Source: an uncultured Planctomycetota bacterium (GTDB lineage Bacteria > Planctomycetota > Phycisphaerae > Phycisphaerales > UBA5793). From it: DNA of 64,000 nucleotides. Shown piece after piece: positions 37,000 to 46,981 of this stretch. The DNA is taken from positions 1 through 64,000 of the forward strand of contig CAADHA010000115.1 in NCBI GenBank assembly GCA_900696685.1. The letters are read 5' to 3'. Both the position numbers and the translations under genes were made by a program. Within the stretch, counting starts at the first letter, position 1. The number at the start of each line of letters is the position of its first letter. The notes under the pieces are model-generated. The model searched no databases. It was not told the DNA's origin and saw only the letters and a program-made list of their open reading frames with translations.

Positions 37000-38466
37000 A
37001 TGATCGCCGTCGAGTCATCACCCACGGGCATGCAGGTGCGCCGCGCCCTGCGGCTGATCAGGCCGGCGACGGCGGATGAACTGCACGGCTATCTTCGGGC
37101 TGTGCTGGGCTTCGACGTGCCGCGCCGGGCGGTGGTCGAAGGGCACGACGCCCCGTTTGACTACCTCTGCCACGCTTTCTTCGAGACGGGACCGGAGCGC
37201 GATTGCGTCGTGTGGGCGAACCGCGGCGGGGGAAAGACGCGCTTCGGCGCCATCGCCACGCTCCTCGACCTGGTCTTCAAGCCCGGCATCCAGGTGCGCA
37301 TCCTCGGCGGTTCGCTCGAACAGTCCTCGCGCATGCATGCCTACCTGCGCGAGATGATCGAGAGCGAGGTCTTCTCCGACCTTCTCGACGGCAAGGCGAC
37401 GGGCAAGCACATTCAACTCAAGAGCGGCTCGCGCGTCGAGGTTCAGGCGCAGAGCGAGCAGTCGGTGCGCGGCCTGCGGGTGCAGAAACTCCGCTGCGAC
37501 GAGGTCGAGTTGTTCACCCCCGAAGTCTGGCAGGCGGCGCAGTTCGTCACGCGCTCGGCGCAGTGCGGCGACGTCTTCGTGCGCGGGTGCATCGAGGCGC
37601 TGAGCACGATGCACCGGCCGTTCGGCCTCATGCACCGCCTCGTGCGCGAGCGGGGCGGGCGGCGCCTCTTCCGCTGGGGATTGCTCGGGGTGATCGAGCG
37701 CTGCCCGCCAGCGCGGCCGTGCGAAGATTGCCGCCTGTGGGCCGATTGCGGCGGCATGGCGCGAACGACGCGCGGGTTCTTCCGCGTCGAGGATGCGCTC
37801 GTGCAGAAGGGGCGAACCGACGGCAACGCCTGGGCGGCCGAGATGCTCTGCCGCGAGCCCAGCCGCAGCAACTGCGTCTACACGCAGTTCGACGGGAAGG
37901 TTCACGTCGAGCCGTTCGTCGAGATGGACGAATCGCCCGGGTCGTGGGCGGCGGGGATGGACTTCGGCTTCCGCTCCCCGACCGTTGTGCTCTGGGCGCG
38001 CCTGCACGGCGACGGCTCCGCACACATCGTCGACGAGCACATCGCTTCGGAAATGACGATCCAGCAGCACATCGACACGATCCGCGCTCGGAGCGCGGGA
38101 AGGCGGCTTGAGTGGATCGGAATCGATCCCGCGGGCTTTCAGCGCCGCGAGCATCTCGGGACGAGTTCGGCGGCGCTGCTCATGCGCGCGGGATTCCGGA
38201 TTCGGGCGCGGTCGTGCGGCGTGCAGGCGGGCATTCTCGCGGTCTCGGCGCTCCTGCGCAGCGCTGACGGGCGCGTGCGCCTGCGCATCGATCCTCGCTG
38301 CGTGCGGCTCATCGAGTCCCTGCGCACCTACCACTATCCCGCGGAACAGAGGGAGAGTACCGAACCGGTGAAGGACGGGAGCGATCACGCCTGCGATGCG
38401 CTGCGCTACCTCGTGGTGAATCTCGACGGCGAGGGGCGGAAGGCGAAGGTGGTGAAGTATGCGTGA
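37000..38466 (+). CDS. Phage terminase large subunit
   Basis: DNA-packaging motor and nuclease, 488 aa. ATPase domain: Walker A-like VVWANRGGGKTRFGA (about residues 69-83), Walker B KLRCDEVELFT near 165. C-terminal RNase H-fold nuclease: first Asp in AAGMDFGFRSP near 313, later WIGIDPAGF near 372 and DHACDALRYLVV near 465. A cysteine cluster, CPPARPCEDCRLWADC, lies between the domains (about 234-249) and could bind a metal. All expected catalytic acidic residues are present, so the protein looks functional. No portal gene follows it; the only portal lies at 14.3 kb. Confidence 0.88.
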   Translation: MIAVESSPTGMQVRRALRLIRPATADELHGYLRAVLGFDVPRRAVVEGHDAPFDYLCHAFFETGPERDCVVWANRGGGKTRFGAIATLLDLVFKPGIQVRILGGSLEQSSRMHAYLREMIESEVFSDLLDGKATGKHIQLKSGSRVEVQAQSEQSVRGLRVQKLRCDEVELFTPEVWQAAQFVTRSAQCGDVFVRGCIEALSTMHRPFGLMHRLVRERGGRRLFRWGLLGVIERCPPARPCEDCRLWADCGGMARTTRGFFRVEDALVQKGRTDGNAWAAEMLCREPSRSNCVYTQFDGKVHVEPFVEMDESPGSWAAGMDFGFRSPTVVLWARLHGDGSAHIVDEHIASEMTIQQHIDTIRARSAGRRLEWIGIDPAGFQRREHLGTSSAALLMRAGFRIRARSCGVQAGILAVSALLRSADGRVRLRIDPRCVRLIESLRTYHYPAEQRESTEPVKDGSDHACDALRYLVVNLDGEGRKAKVVKYA

Positions 38467-38472
38467 GGGGGT

Positions 38473-38555
38473 GCACCCCACGATTCGCAGAGCCTCATCG
38501 TGGGCGTGGGAGCACCCCACGATTCGCTCGAAGACTCGCTCATCGTGGGCGTGGG
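38473..38555. repeat. Two tandem hairpins after the terminase
   Basis: Unit 1 (38473-38510) and unit 2 (38512-38555) each read GCACCCCACGATTCG, a loop, then TCATCGTGGGCGTGGG; the arms CCCACGAT and ATCGTGGG pair. They could end transcription of the packaging operon, or be a small mobile repeat. Confidence 0.75.
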
Positions 38556-38561
38556 TGGCAT

Positions 38562-38819
38562 TCAGAAGTAGCGCGGGGCGGCCCACATGACGATCACGTA
38601 CAGCCCGATGCACATGAGGATCATGACAACCATCACCTGAACCGTCATCTTGACGACTTGCCGCCAGTAGCGACGCATCGTCGGCACGCGAATGGCCTTG
38701 TAGACCATCGCGATCAGGAAGACCATGGGAATGACAAGCCACCACCACCACCCGCTGATGTTGATCGGGTCGAGGAAGGGTCGGTATGCGAGCGTGAGCA
38801 TGGCGGGCAGGGGGTTCAT
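38562..38819 (-). CDS. Small membrane protein, 85 aa
   Basis: Short protein with two membrane segments: WWWWLVIPMVFLIAMVYKAI and VVKMTVQVMVVMILMCIGLY. Its ATG overlaps the stop of the 178-aa membrane protein upstream (ATGA), so the two are translated together. I do not recognise it. The long open frame continuing upstream is ignored because it is antisense-like and Arg/Pro-rich. Confidence 0.6.
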   Translation of the reverse strand: MNPLPAMLTLAYRPFLDPINISGWWWWLVIPMVFLIAMVYKAIRVPTMRRYWRQVVKMTVQVMVVMILMCIGLYVIVMWAAPRYF

Positions 38820-39352
38820 TTCGCGCGTCGCTCCACTCCGCCCGGCGGGCCGGCAGGCTTCTCGTCCTCTTCGCGGCGGCGGGGCAGGATGATCACGTCG
38901 AGGATGGCCAGGAGATTGAGCATCCCTGCGACGGTGGTGAAGAGCGTCGGTATCTCGTGTCCGTGGCTGAAGGACGGGCGCGGGTAGACGTGATTGACGC
39001 TGTAAGAGGGGTCGTCCGGGGCGTAATGGCGCGCGTGCCACGCGTTGATTACGGGCGTAACCGGTCCGACGAGCACCTGTCCGCAGTACCACAGGAACTT
39101 TTTCTCGCGGTCGATGATGCCCAGTCCGCCGATCAGCAGTCCGCCGAGGTAGAGGGCGCCGATGCCGGCCGCGATGAGTCGGGCGCGGCGCCGATGGCCG
39201 AGGAACCAGTGTCCCAGTCCGGGCAGAACCCAGGCGAGGATGGGTGCGATGAGATTGAAGCGTGCCTCGTCTTCGTCCCGGATCGACACGGGGTGATCTC
39301 CGGCATTTTGGGCGCGGCGGCGGCGGCGCAGGGAAGGGGATGAAAAGATCAT
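38816..39352 (-). CDS. Membrane protein (DUF6677-like)
   Basis: Integral membrane protein of 178 aa. Predicted helices include LIAPILAWVLPGLGHWFLGH, ARLIAAGIGALYLGGLLIGG and TLFTTVAGMLNLLAILDVII. A conserved segment YAPDDPSYSVNHVYPRPSFS lies between them. The pattern of a TM2-like ...LPGLGHWFLGHRRR start is shared by a family seen in planctomycetes (DUF6677, from memory). I choose the ATG at 39352. It is coupled to the 85-aa membrane protein. The function is unknown. Confidence 0.65.
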   Translation of the reverse strand: MIFSSPSLRRRRRAQNAGDHPVSIRDEDEARFNLIAPILAWVLPGLGHWFLGHRRRARLIAAGIGALYLGGLLIGGLGIIDREKKFLWYCGQVLVGPVTPVINAWHARHYAPDDPSYSVNHVYPRPSFSHGHEIPTLFTTVAGMLNLLAILDVIILPRRREEDEKPAGPPGGVERRAK

Positions 39353-39491
39353 CGGTCCCGATTGACAAGCAACCGGGACCCTGTAGTGTACCCGCGCCTC
39401 GGCCCGGGGTTGGGCCGGTTCGGCCAAGGGAATTGAACCATCAGGCGGCCGCCTTGACCGCGCGTCCGCACCATTTCGAGGTCACTTCGCC

Positions 39492-39914
39492 ATGAACCCG
39501 ATTGCCCGCATCATGTCCGATTTACCGATCGACGACCTCGCCTTCGATCAGCGCCGGCGCGGCGGCGCACAGGATGAAGATTCCGCCTTCGCCTTGCTCG
39601 ATGCGATGGCCTCCGGCCGCGACAACCTCATTCCGTGCCTCGCCGGCGGCGACGAAGATGAGGATGACGAGGACATCGAGCCCGATGTGGACGCTGACGA
39701 CCTCGAGTTTGACGACGATGACGAAGAGCTCGAAGACGACGAAGATGTCGACGATGAGGAATATGACGCCGACGTCGACGAGGACGAAGACGAAGGAGAA
39801 GAAGAGGAGGATGCGGACGAGGACTTCTGGGACGAAGAGGAGGCGGACGACGAGAGTTTCCTCGACGATGAGGAAGAGGAAGAGGCCATCTTCGACGATG
39901 AAGAGGAAGACTGA
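39492..39914 (+). CDS. Extremely acidic low-complexity protein
   Basis: Protein of 140 aa; after residue 52 almost every residue is Asp or Glu (DEDEDDEDIEPDVDADDLEF and on, with few Phe/Trp/Tyr). The first 50 residues (MNPIARIMSDLPIDDLAFDQ) look folded. The frame is conserved in composition and the start has a normal context. Such tails mimic DNA or bind basic proteins, cations or ribosomal proteins. It lies 64 bases before a gene whose product has a basic tail. The reverse strand reads as poly-Ser, which is an artefact. Confidence 0.65.
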   Translation: MNPIARIMSDLPIDDLAFDQRRRGGAQDEDSAFALLDAMASGRDNLIPCLAGGDEDEDDEDIEPDVDADDLEFDDDDEELEDDEDVDDEEYDADVDEDEDEGEEEEDADEDFWDEEEADDESFLDDEEEEEAIFDDEEED

Positions 39915-39977
39915 CTGAGCGTCGCTTGACCCTGCGGCCCGTGGCGGCAGGGCGCGGCGGCGCGCCGGAGATGTCTC

Positions 39978-40490
39978 ATGAGCCAGGGCAAGCGATCTTC
40001 CTCCCGACCTTCATCGGAGCGTTCAGAGAGATCGGACTCTCGACACAGGTCGGCTGGTCCAGGTCGCCCGGAAGCCGCAGCCTCGGACCCGCCCTCGATC
40101 CTCGGCGAGGGCGTGGCTGACCGGCGTGTCGTGCCCGACCGCCGGCTGGCGCCAGGTGCCGTGGGGACAGGCCTGGAGCGACGCCGCGGGCCCGGGCGCC
40201 GACGGACTGACTTCACTCGCACCGCTGAAGAAGGGGAGATGACCGGGGAGCAGTTCCTCTTCCTCATGGCCATCGACGCCTTCAAGCGGGTCAACAACAA
40301 GACCTTCCCCTCCTGGTCAGACGTGCTGGAGATCATCCGTCGCCTCGGCTACCGAAAGGTCCAGCCCTCGGAGATCAGGGTCTCCCAGGCTGAGGATTGG
40401 ACTGAGGCGGCCGATGCTCCGATCTGGCCGGCCGCCGCTCCAAGCCTCGATTCCGATGCTGACCTCGAGAGTTATGAGGACGCGGCATAG
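39978..40490 (+). CDS. Conserved hypothetical protein with basic N-tail
   Basis: Protein of 170 aa: residues 1-85 are a Ser/Arg-rich disordered tail, then a compact domain with MTGEQFLFLMAIDAFKRVNN and KTFPSWSDVLEIIRRLGYRK. This segment is familiar from planctomycete genomes as an uncharacterised protein, but I cannot name it. GGAG sits seven bases upstream of the ATG. The basic tail and the neighbouring acidic protein could interact. Confidence 0.6.
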   Translation: MSQGKRSSSRPSSERSERSDSRHRSAGPGRPEAAASDPPSILGEGVADRRVVPDRRLAPGAVGTGLERRRGPGRRRTDFTRTAEEGEMTGEQFLFLMAIDAFKRVNNKTFPSWSDVLEIIRRLGYRKVQPSEIRVSQAEDWTEAADAPIWPAAAPSLDSDADLESYEDAA

Positions 40491-40721
40491 ACGGCGCTTG
40501 CGGCTCCGCGAAGGCTCCTTCTCATTCCATCGGCCATCTTCGTCAGCCTAAGGGGACGGTCGCAGGCTCGCCCCGATCAGTTGCCGCCGATGGCCATGGA
40601 CTCGGTCCGTCATGGAGCGACCTGCGCAGATAGATAGGCCGCCCGAGTTGAGAATCGGTCGGCAGGGGGCTTCAATACGGCCCTGAAACAAGGGTCGATT
40701 CAGAGAGGATTGTGACGACGT

Positions 40722-40907
40722 ATGGCCATTCGAATCAAGGCACGCAGCGGCGAGTCGGTCGAGCAGATGCTTCGCAGGTTCAAGAAACTCTGCGAGAAGG
40801 AAGGGCTGACCAAGGACATCAAGCGGCGGCAGTACTACGAGAAACCCTCCGAGCGACGCAACCGTGAGGCGCGACGGACCCAGCCGCGGCGTCCTTTCAT
40901 GGTCTGA
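40722..40907 (+). CDS. rpsU: 30S ribosomal protein S21
   Basis: Small ribosomal subunit protein bS21, 61 aa: MAIRIKARSGESVEQMLRRF, KKLCEKEGLTKDIKRRQYYE and a basic C-tail (KPSERRNREARRTQPRR). S21 lies near the anti-Shine-Dalgarno end of 16S rRNA and helps initiation. Length and sequence are typical of the longer bacterial versions. An AGAGGATTG ribosome-binding region precedes the ATG. The 231 bases upstream hold no gene; the leader may contain the promoter. Confidence 0.93.
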   Translation: MAIRIKARSGESVEQMLRRFKKLCEKEGLTKDIKRRQYYEKPSERRNREARRTQPRRPFMV

Positions 40908-41128
40908 GTGGCCGACAGGATTCGAGCGGCTCCGACCGCCTTCCCGTCGGTCGGATTCCACACTTGAGCAATCGCGGCGTGCAGAGGCTGCCCTCACCCG
41001 CATCATCAGGCTTCACATCGGCGTTGACGGCTCCTGAGTCGATCATGCCTCTCGTTGGATTCACTTCTTTTACGCTGTCTGGCCCGATCCGGTAGCAATG
41101 GGTGGATCGCGGCCGCGAGGATCGGAAC

Positions 41129-43747
<2,619 letters not shown>

Positions 43748-43775
43748 GTCGTCGCCCATCCAACCTGCAGTAAAC

Positions 43776-43808
43776 CCGAAGCCCACGTTCAATGAACGTG
43801 GGCTTCGG
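43776..43808. repeat. 33-base palindrome, left copy
   Basis: CCGAAGCCCACGTTC, spacer AAT, GAACGTGGGCTTCGG: perfect 15-base arms. An identical copy lies at 44183-44215; together they flank a dead transposase. It also lies just behind hppA, so it could act as its terminator. Confidence 0.92.
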
Positions 43809-43855
43809 TGTTGAATAGACTTGACGCGGATCGAACGAGAAGCGGAGGCGCAACC

Positions 43856-44182
43856 ATGCCCGCCTGGCGCAACTGGTACCATGCAATCGCCTCAACATAT
43901 GGATCCTGACTGCCGGGCGACCCGCGAGGCTTCCGGACCCGAAGGCGCCGCGAACACGTCGAGGGAGATTACAAGGCGCCGCCTCCCGCCGGTCGTTACG
44001 AGGTCCGCCATGCCGATGCGCGCCGGAAGTTGGTGCGAGAGGCGGTGGCGCTGACGACGGCGCAGCGACGATTCGTGCTTGTCGAGTTCCGTGAGACGCT
44101 CATCGCGCATGACGTGCGCATCATCGCCATCGCGGTCGCCGCGACGCACCTGCACGTTCTGGCGCAGTTTCCCCCGCGCACG
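43856..44182 (+). pseudogene. Degenerate transposase remnant (Y1/REP type)
   Basis: The ATG at 43856 reads MPAWRNWYHAIASTYGS, a TGA at 43907-43909, then LPGDPRGFRTRRRREHVEGD in the same frame. The intact family has GSWLPGDPRGFR here, so the TGA is almost certainly a mutated TGG. The frame continues through YEVRHADARRKLVREAVALT to VRIIAIAVAATHLHVLAQFP, where the HxH of HUH transposases appears, and stops being coding at the right palindrome (44180). About 108 codons remain of an expected 200 or so. It therefore carries both a nonsense mutation and a 3' deletion. Confidence 0.82.
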
Positions 44183-44218
44183 CCGAAGCCCACGTTCAAT
44201 GAACGTGGGCTTCGGCGT
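44180..44218. repeat. Palindrome, right copy
   Basis: Same 33-base sequence as at 43776 (44183-44215), extended here to 18-base arms by ACG and CGT at its ends. It marks the truncated end of the transposase remnant and lies 18 bases before the DUF1801 gene. Confidence 0.92.
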
Positions 44219-44235
44219 TCGACTACACTTGGCTC

Positions 44236-44811
44236 ATGCAGAGCAAGGCGGCCACGGTCGCCGAGTATCTCGCTTCCCTCCCCGCCGACCGGCGCGCGGC
44301 GCTCCAGGCCGTGCGCGAGGTCATTCTTGCCAATCTCGACAAGGGCTACCAGGAGTGCATGCAGTACGGCATGATCGGCTACAGCGTGCCGCACAGCATC
44401 TACCCGGCCGGGTATCACTGCGATCCGAGGCAGCCGCTGCCCTTTGCGGGACTCGCCTCGCAGAAGAACTACATGTCGCTGTATCTCGGGAGCGTGTACG
44501 GCTCGCCGCAGGATGAGGCGTGGTTCCGCAGCGCGTGGGCGATGACCGGGAAGAAACTTGACATGGGCAAGGTCTGCATCCGCTTCAAGCGGCTCGAAGA
44601 CGTGGCTCTGGACGTGGTGGGTGAAGCGATCCGCCGCACTCCTGTCGCGACGTTTATCGCAAGGTACGAGGCGGTCCTGAAAACTCCCGGCCGCGGGCGC
44701 AAGCCGGCGGAGAAGAAGAGACGCGCCTCGCGCTCCGCAAAGACTGCCGGCGCGCGAAAGGCCAGGACCGTCGGCAAACATACGAAGAAGAAGGTCGCGA
44801 AGAAGCGCTGA
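44236..44811 (+). CDS. DUF1801 domain protein with Lys-rich tail
   Basis: Cytoplasmic protein of 191 aa. The DUF1801 (YdhG-like) domain covers about residues 1-145: VAEYLASLPADRRAALQAVR, ECMQYGMIGYSVPHSIYPAG, KNYMSLYLGSVYGSP. The last 45 residues are Lys/Arg/Ala-rich (KPAEKKRRASRSAKTAGARK), a histone-like tail likely to bind nucleic acid or acidic surfaces. No catalytic residues are known for the family. It begins right after the right-hand palindrome. Confidence 0.82.
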   Translation: MQSKAATVAEYLASLPADRRAALQAVREVILANLDKGYQECMQYGMIGYSVPHSIYPAGYHCDPRQPLPFAGLASQKNYMSLYLGSVYGSPQDEAWFRSAWAMTGKKLDMGKVCIRFKRLEDVALDVVGEAIRRTPVATFIARYEAVLKTPGRGRKPAEKKRRASRSAKTAGARKARTVGKHTKKKVAKKR

Positions 44812-44847
44812 TGACGTGCCATGCGTTGCGGCAGGTGGAAACAACGC

Positions 44848-44876
44848 GGCCCGGACGGTTCACTGCCCGGGCCGGC
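44848..44876 (-). terminator. Hairpin after the PEP-CTERM gene
   Basis: GGCCCGG (44848-44854) pairs with CCGGGCC (44868-44874) across a 13-base loop. It lies about 30 bases beyond the stop on the minus strand. No long T-run follows, so it is a weak terminator candidate. Confidence 0.4.
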
Positions 44877-44904
44877 TCGTCGTTTGTCGAGTGGATCGTT
44901 GTCC

Positions 44905-45696
44905 TTAGCGCCGCCGCCTCCCGATCGCCAGTGCGCCCAGGCCGAGCAGTGCGAGCGTCGCAGGCGCCGGAATGGGGATGTATGCGAGGCAGAGGAGGTT
45001 GCCCGACCCCATTGAGCCGATGAGATTGGCCGCGCCCGTTGTGACGTCGATCCAGTCGAGGTTATCCGTGCTGTTGTCCACCAGGTAGAGGCGGCCGTCG
45101 TCGCGGTTGTACGCGAGTCCATTGGGATTGGTCGGACCGGAGAGAGGTCCGATGAGCGTTACGGTTCCATCGGCGCGGTTCATGCGGTAGAAACTGTCGG
45201 CGCCGCAGTTGGTCGCGTACATGACATCGGCGTCTGAGTCGTATCCGAGGTTTATGAAACTCGACAGGCCCGAGGTGCCGATGGGCGTCGCCGCGCCCGT
45301 GTTGATGTCGAAGTTGTACAGGTCGTTGTTGTGCGACGAGGCGCCGTAGAGCGTGCCCGTGCTCGAGTCCCATTCGAGGCCGTGCATGACGATCGCCGAA
45401 TCGCCGTAAAGGCCCACCAGCGTCGCGCTTCCCGTCGAGAGATCGACGATGAAGAGCGAGTCGAGCGACGTGGAGGAGACGTACATGATGCCGTTGGAGG
45501 CGTCCTACGCCAGGCCACCGGTCGTGCCCGCGTTGCTGCTCACCGAGCCGAACTGCGTCTTGGCGCCGGTGGCGAGGTCGATGTCGAACAACGCCCGGCT
45601 GCTGTCCACGGCGATCATCCGCTGCCCAAGGGCGGACGAGGCGAGCGCCGACGCGGCAAGCGCAGCGAGACTGTAAATTGCGGGATCACGTTTCAT
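44905..45696 (-). pseudogene. PEP-CTERM protein gene with internal TAG
   Basis: Two pieces in the same frame form one gene: 45696-45508 codes for the start (MKRDPAIYSLAALAASALAS signal peptide, then repeat units MIAVDSSRALFDIDLATGAK) and 45504-44905 for the rest. They are separated by a single TAG at 45505-45507, in GGLA-stop-DASNGIMY, where related repeats have a Tyr (LAYD). The body holds WD/kelch-like units such as MYVSSTSLDSLFIVDLSTGS and YGASSHNNDLYNFDINTGAA. It ends in the PEP-CTERM tag PAPATLALLGLGALAIGRRR. Good ribosome-binding site GGAGGG upstream. The TAG may be a real nonsense mutation or a sequencing error. Confidence 0.8.
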
Positions 45697-46082
45697 GGAT
45701 TAACCCTCCTTCAGGCCGGCGCGCGGGTTCGCGGCCGGCACGATGCAGACGAACGCATTGCGGTCCGGGTGTCAAGAAGAATCCGCGTGCAACTCAGAAA
45801 GTATGCGAGATACTCAGGATGGTCGAGGGACAATGAGAGATCGACACGACCGATGAATCACCTCCCAGCCAGGTATCGGGCAAGACGCCGTTGCCGCGCG
45901 ATGCTCTTGCGCCTGCCCCGCGGGTCTTCGAGGGCTGCCCCGGCCGGAAAGTGCCAGGACGGCCAACGCCGTTCGAATCAATGCTCGTCCTTCCTGTCGC
46001 GGCACGGGATCTGCGCAAAGAAGCCCGGACCACGGGCGTGGTCCGGGCCTGGATGTGAGGCGAAACGTGGGGCGGGACAGGA
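45697..46082. other. Intergenic, terminator only
   Basis: The 386 bases between two minus-strand exported-protein genes contain no credible gene. Near 45715-45739 the 5' leader of the PEP-CTERM gene has a GCCGGC hairpin. The right end holds the terminator of the next gene (46023-46048). Confidence 0.5.
46023..46048 (-). terminator. Strong hairpin terminator
   Basis: GCCCGGACCACG (46023-46034), a two-base loop, CGTGGTCCGGGC (46037-46048): perfect 12-base arms. On the minus strand it is followed by TTCTTTG and lies 35 bases past the stop of the gene at 46083. Confidence 0.75.
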
Positions 46083-46703
46083 TCAGACGATCTTGAGCAG
46101 GAAGCTCAGGTCGTTGCGAGCACCGTCGCATGCGTCGGGCAGGGGCTGGATGATTCCGCCCGCGGCGTTGATCTGGGCGGCCGGGCAGAAGCGCACGGGC
46201 CGGCGGCCTGACCAGCGGAAGTCCTCCACGCCGGGCCGCGCGCTGCGGTCGTCGGCCTCGGAGATCTGGAGCCAGTACTTCTGTCCCGCGGCGACGGCGA
46301 AGGCGGGCACGGCCGCGGTGAAGCGGAAGACGCGCCGGCCCTGGCAGTCCACGCCGGCCGAGACGGCTTGCGGCACGACGCACGCCTGCCACAGGACGCC
46401 CGCGGGCTGGCAGTTGCCGTTGTCCCGCCGGATGGCGATGTAGTACGGCCGGCCGACCTGCGCGGTCGTCGCCAGCGTTCCCCACCAGCGGACCTGCGTG
46501 AGGACTCCGCCTGCGCGGCACTGGAAGTCGTCTGCCGCCACCAGCGGGGCCGGAGTCGGCACGCCGCAGGAGCGCACGATCGACGCGTGCGACGCGCGGA
46601 TGCCGTCCCACGGCTGGTTGAATGCGCATTGCGCCATTGCCGCGCCGCTCATACAGGCCGCGAGCGAAACTCCGATGACGTAACCAAGGAACTTGCGAGA
46701 CAT
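46083..46703 (-). CDS. Secreted protein, DUF7901-like
   Basis: Exported protein of 206 aa. The ATG at 46703 begins a signal peptide, MSRKFLGYVIGVSLAACMSG, with cleavage after AMAQ. The mature part has six or more cysteines and repeated aromatic-strand motifs (LVAADDFQCRAGGVLTQVRW, WGTLATTAQVGRPYYIAIRR, AAGQKYWLQISEADD). It resembles a planctomycete secreted beta-sandwich family (DUF7901, from memory). It is probably extracellular and disulfide-bonded. The ligand is unknown. Confidence 0.65.
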   Translation of the reverse strand: MSRKFLGYVIGVSLAACMSGAAMAQCAFNQPWDGIRASHASIVRSCGVPTPAPLVAADDFQCRAGGVLTQVRWWGTLATTAQVGRPYYIAIRRDNGNCQPAGVLWQACVVPQAVSAGVDCQGRRVFRFTAAVPAFAVAAGQKYWLQISEADDRSARPGVEDFRWSGRRPVRFCPAAQINAAGGIIQPLPDACDGARNDLSFLLKIV

Positions 46704-46981
46704 GTGATTCTCCTTCAGGTGCATTTCTGACTCTCGATGTAGCCCGGCACACCGGCCGGTGCCATGTGGAGTCGGTGTTCTGGCGCCGGCGCCACCGCGG
46801 TCGCCGGCCTTTGCGGTGTGAGGATCGGACTCGGTTCAACCGGCCTGAGCGTCACTGCCGCACCCCCACACTCGCAGACGGCGAATGAGGTGGACAACGC
46901 CAGGCGGAAGATTTCCGCCCGGCGACCGCACAGGTCTCGACCCGTCGGTTCAGCGCGGGCGATTCATGCTACCGTTGGGCG

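Noticed and set aside
39548-40336. Poly-serine protein on the minus strand
   Set aside because: It is the complement of the poly-Asp/Glu codons of the acidic protein.
45331-46443. Plus-strand open frame of 370 aa
   Set aside because: It runs antisense to the PEP-CTERM gene and the secreted-protein gene; no recognisable protein features.
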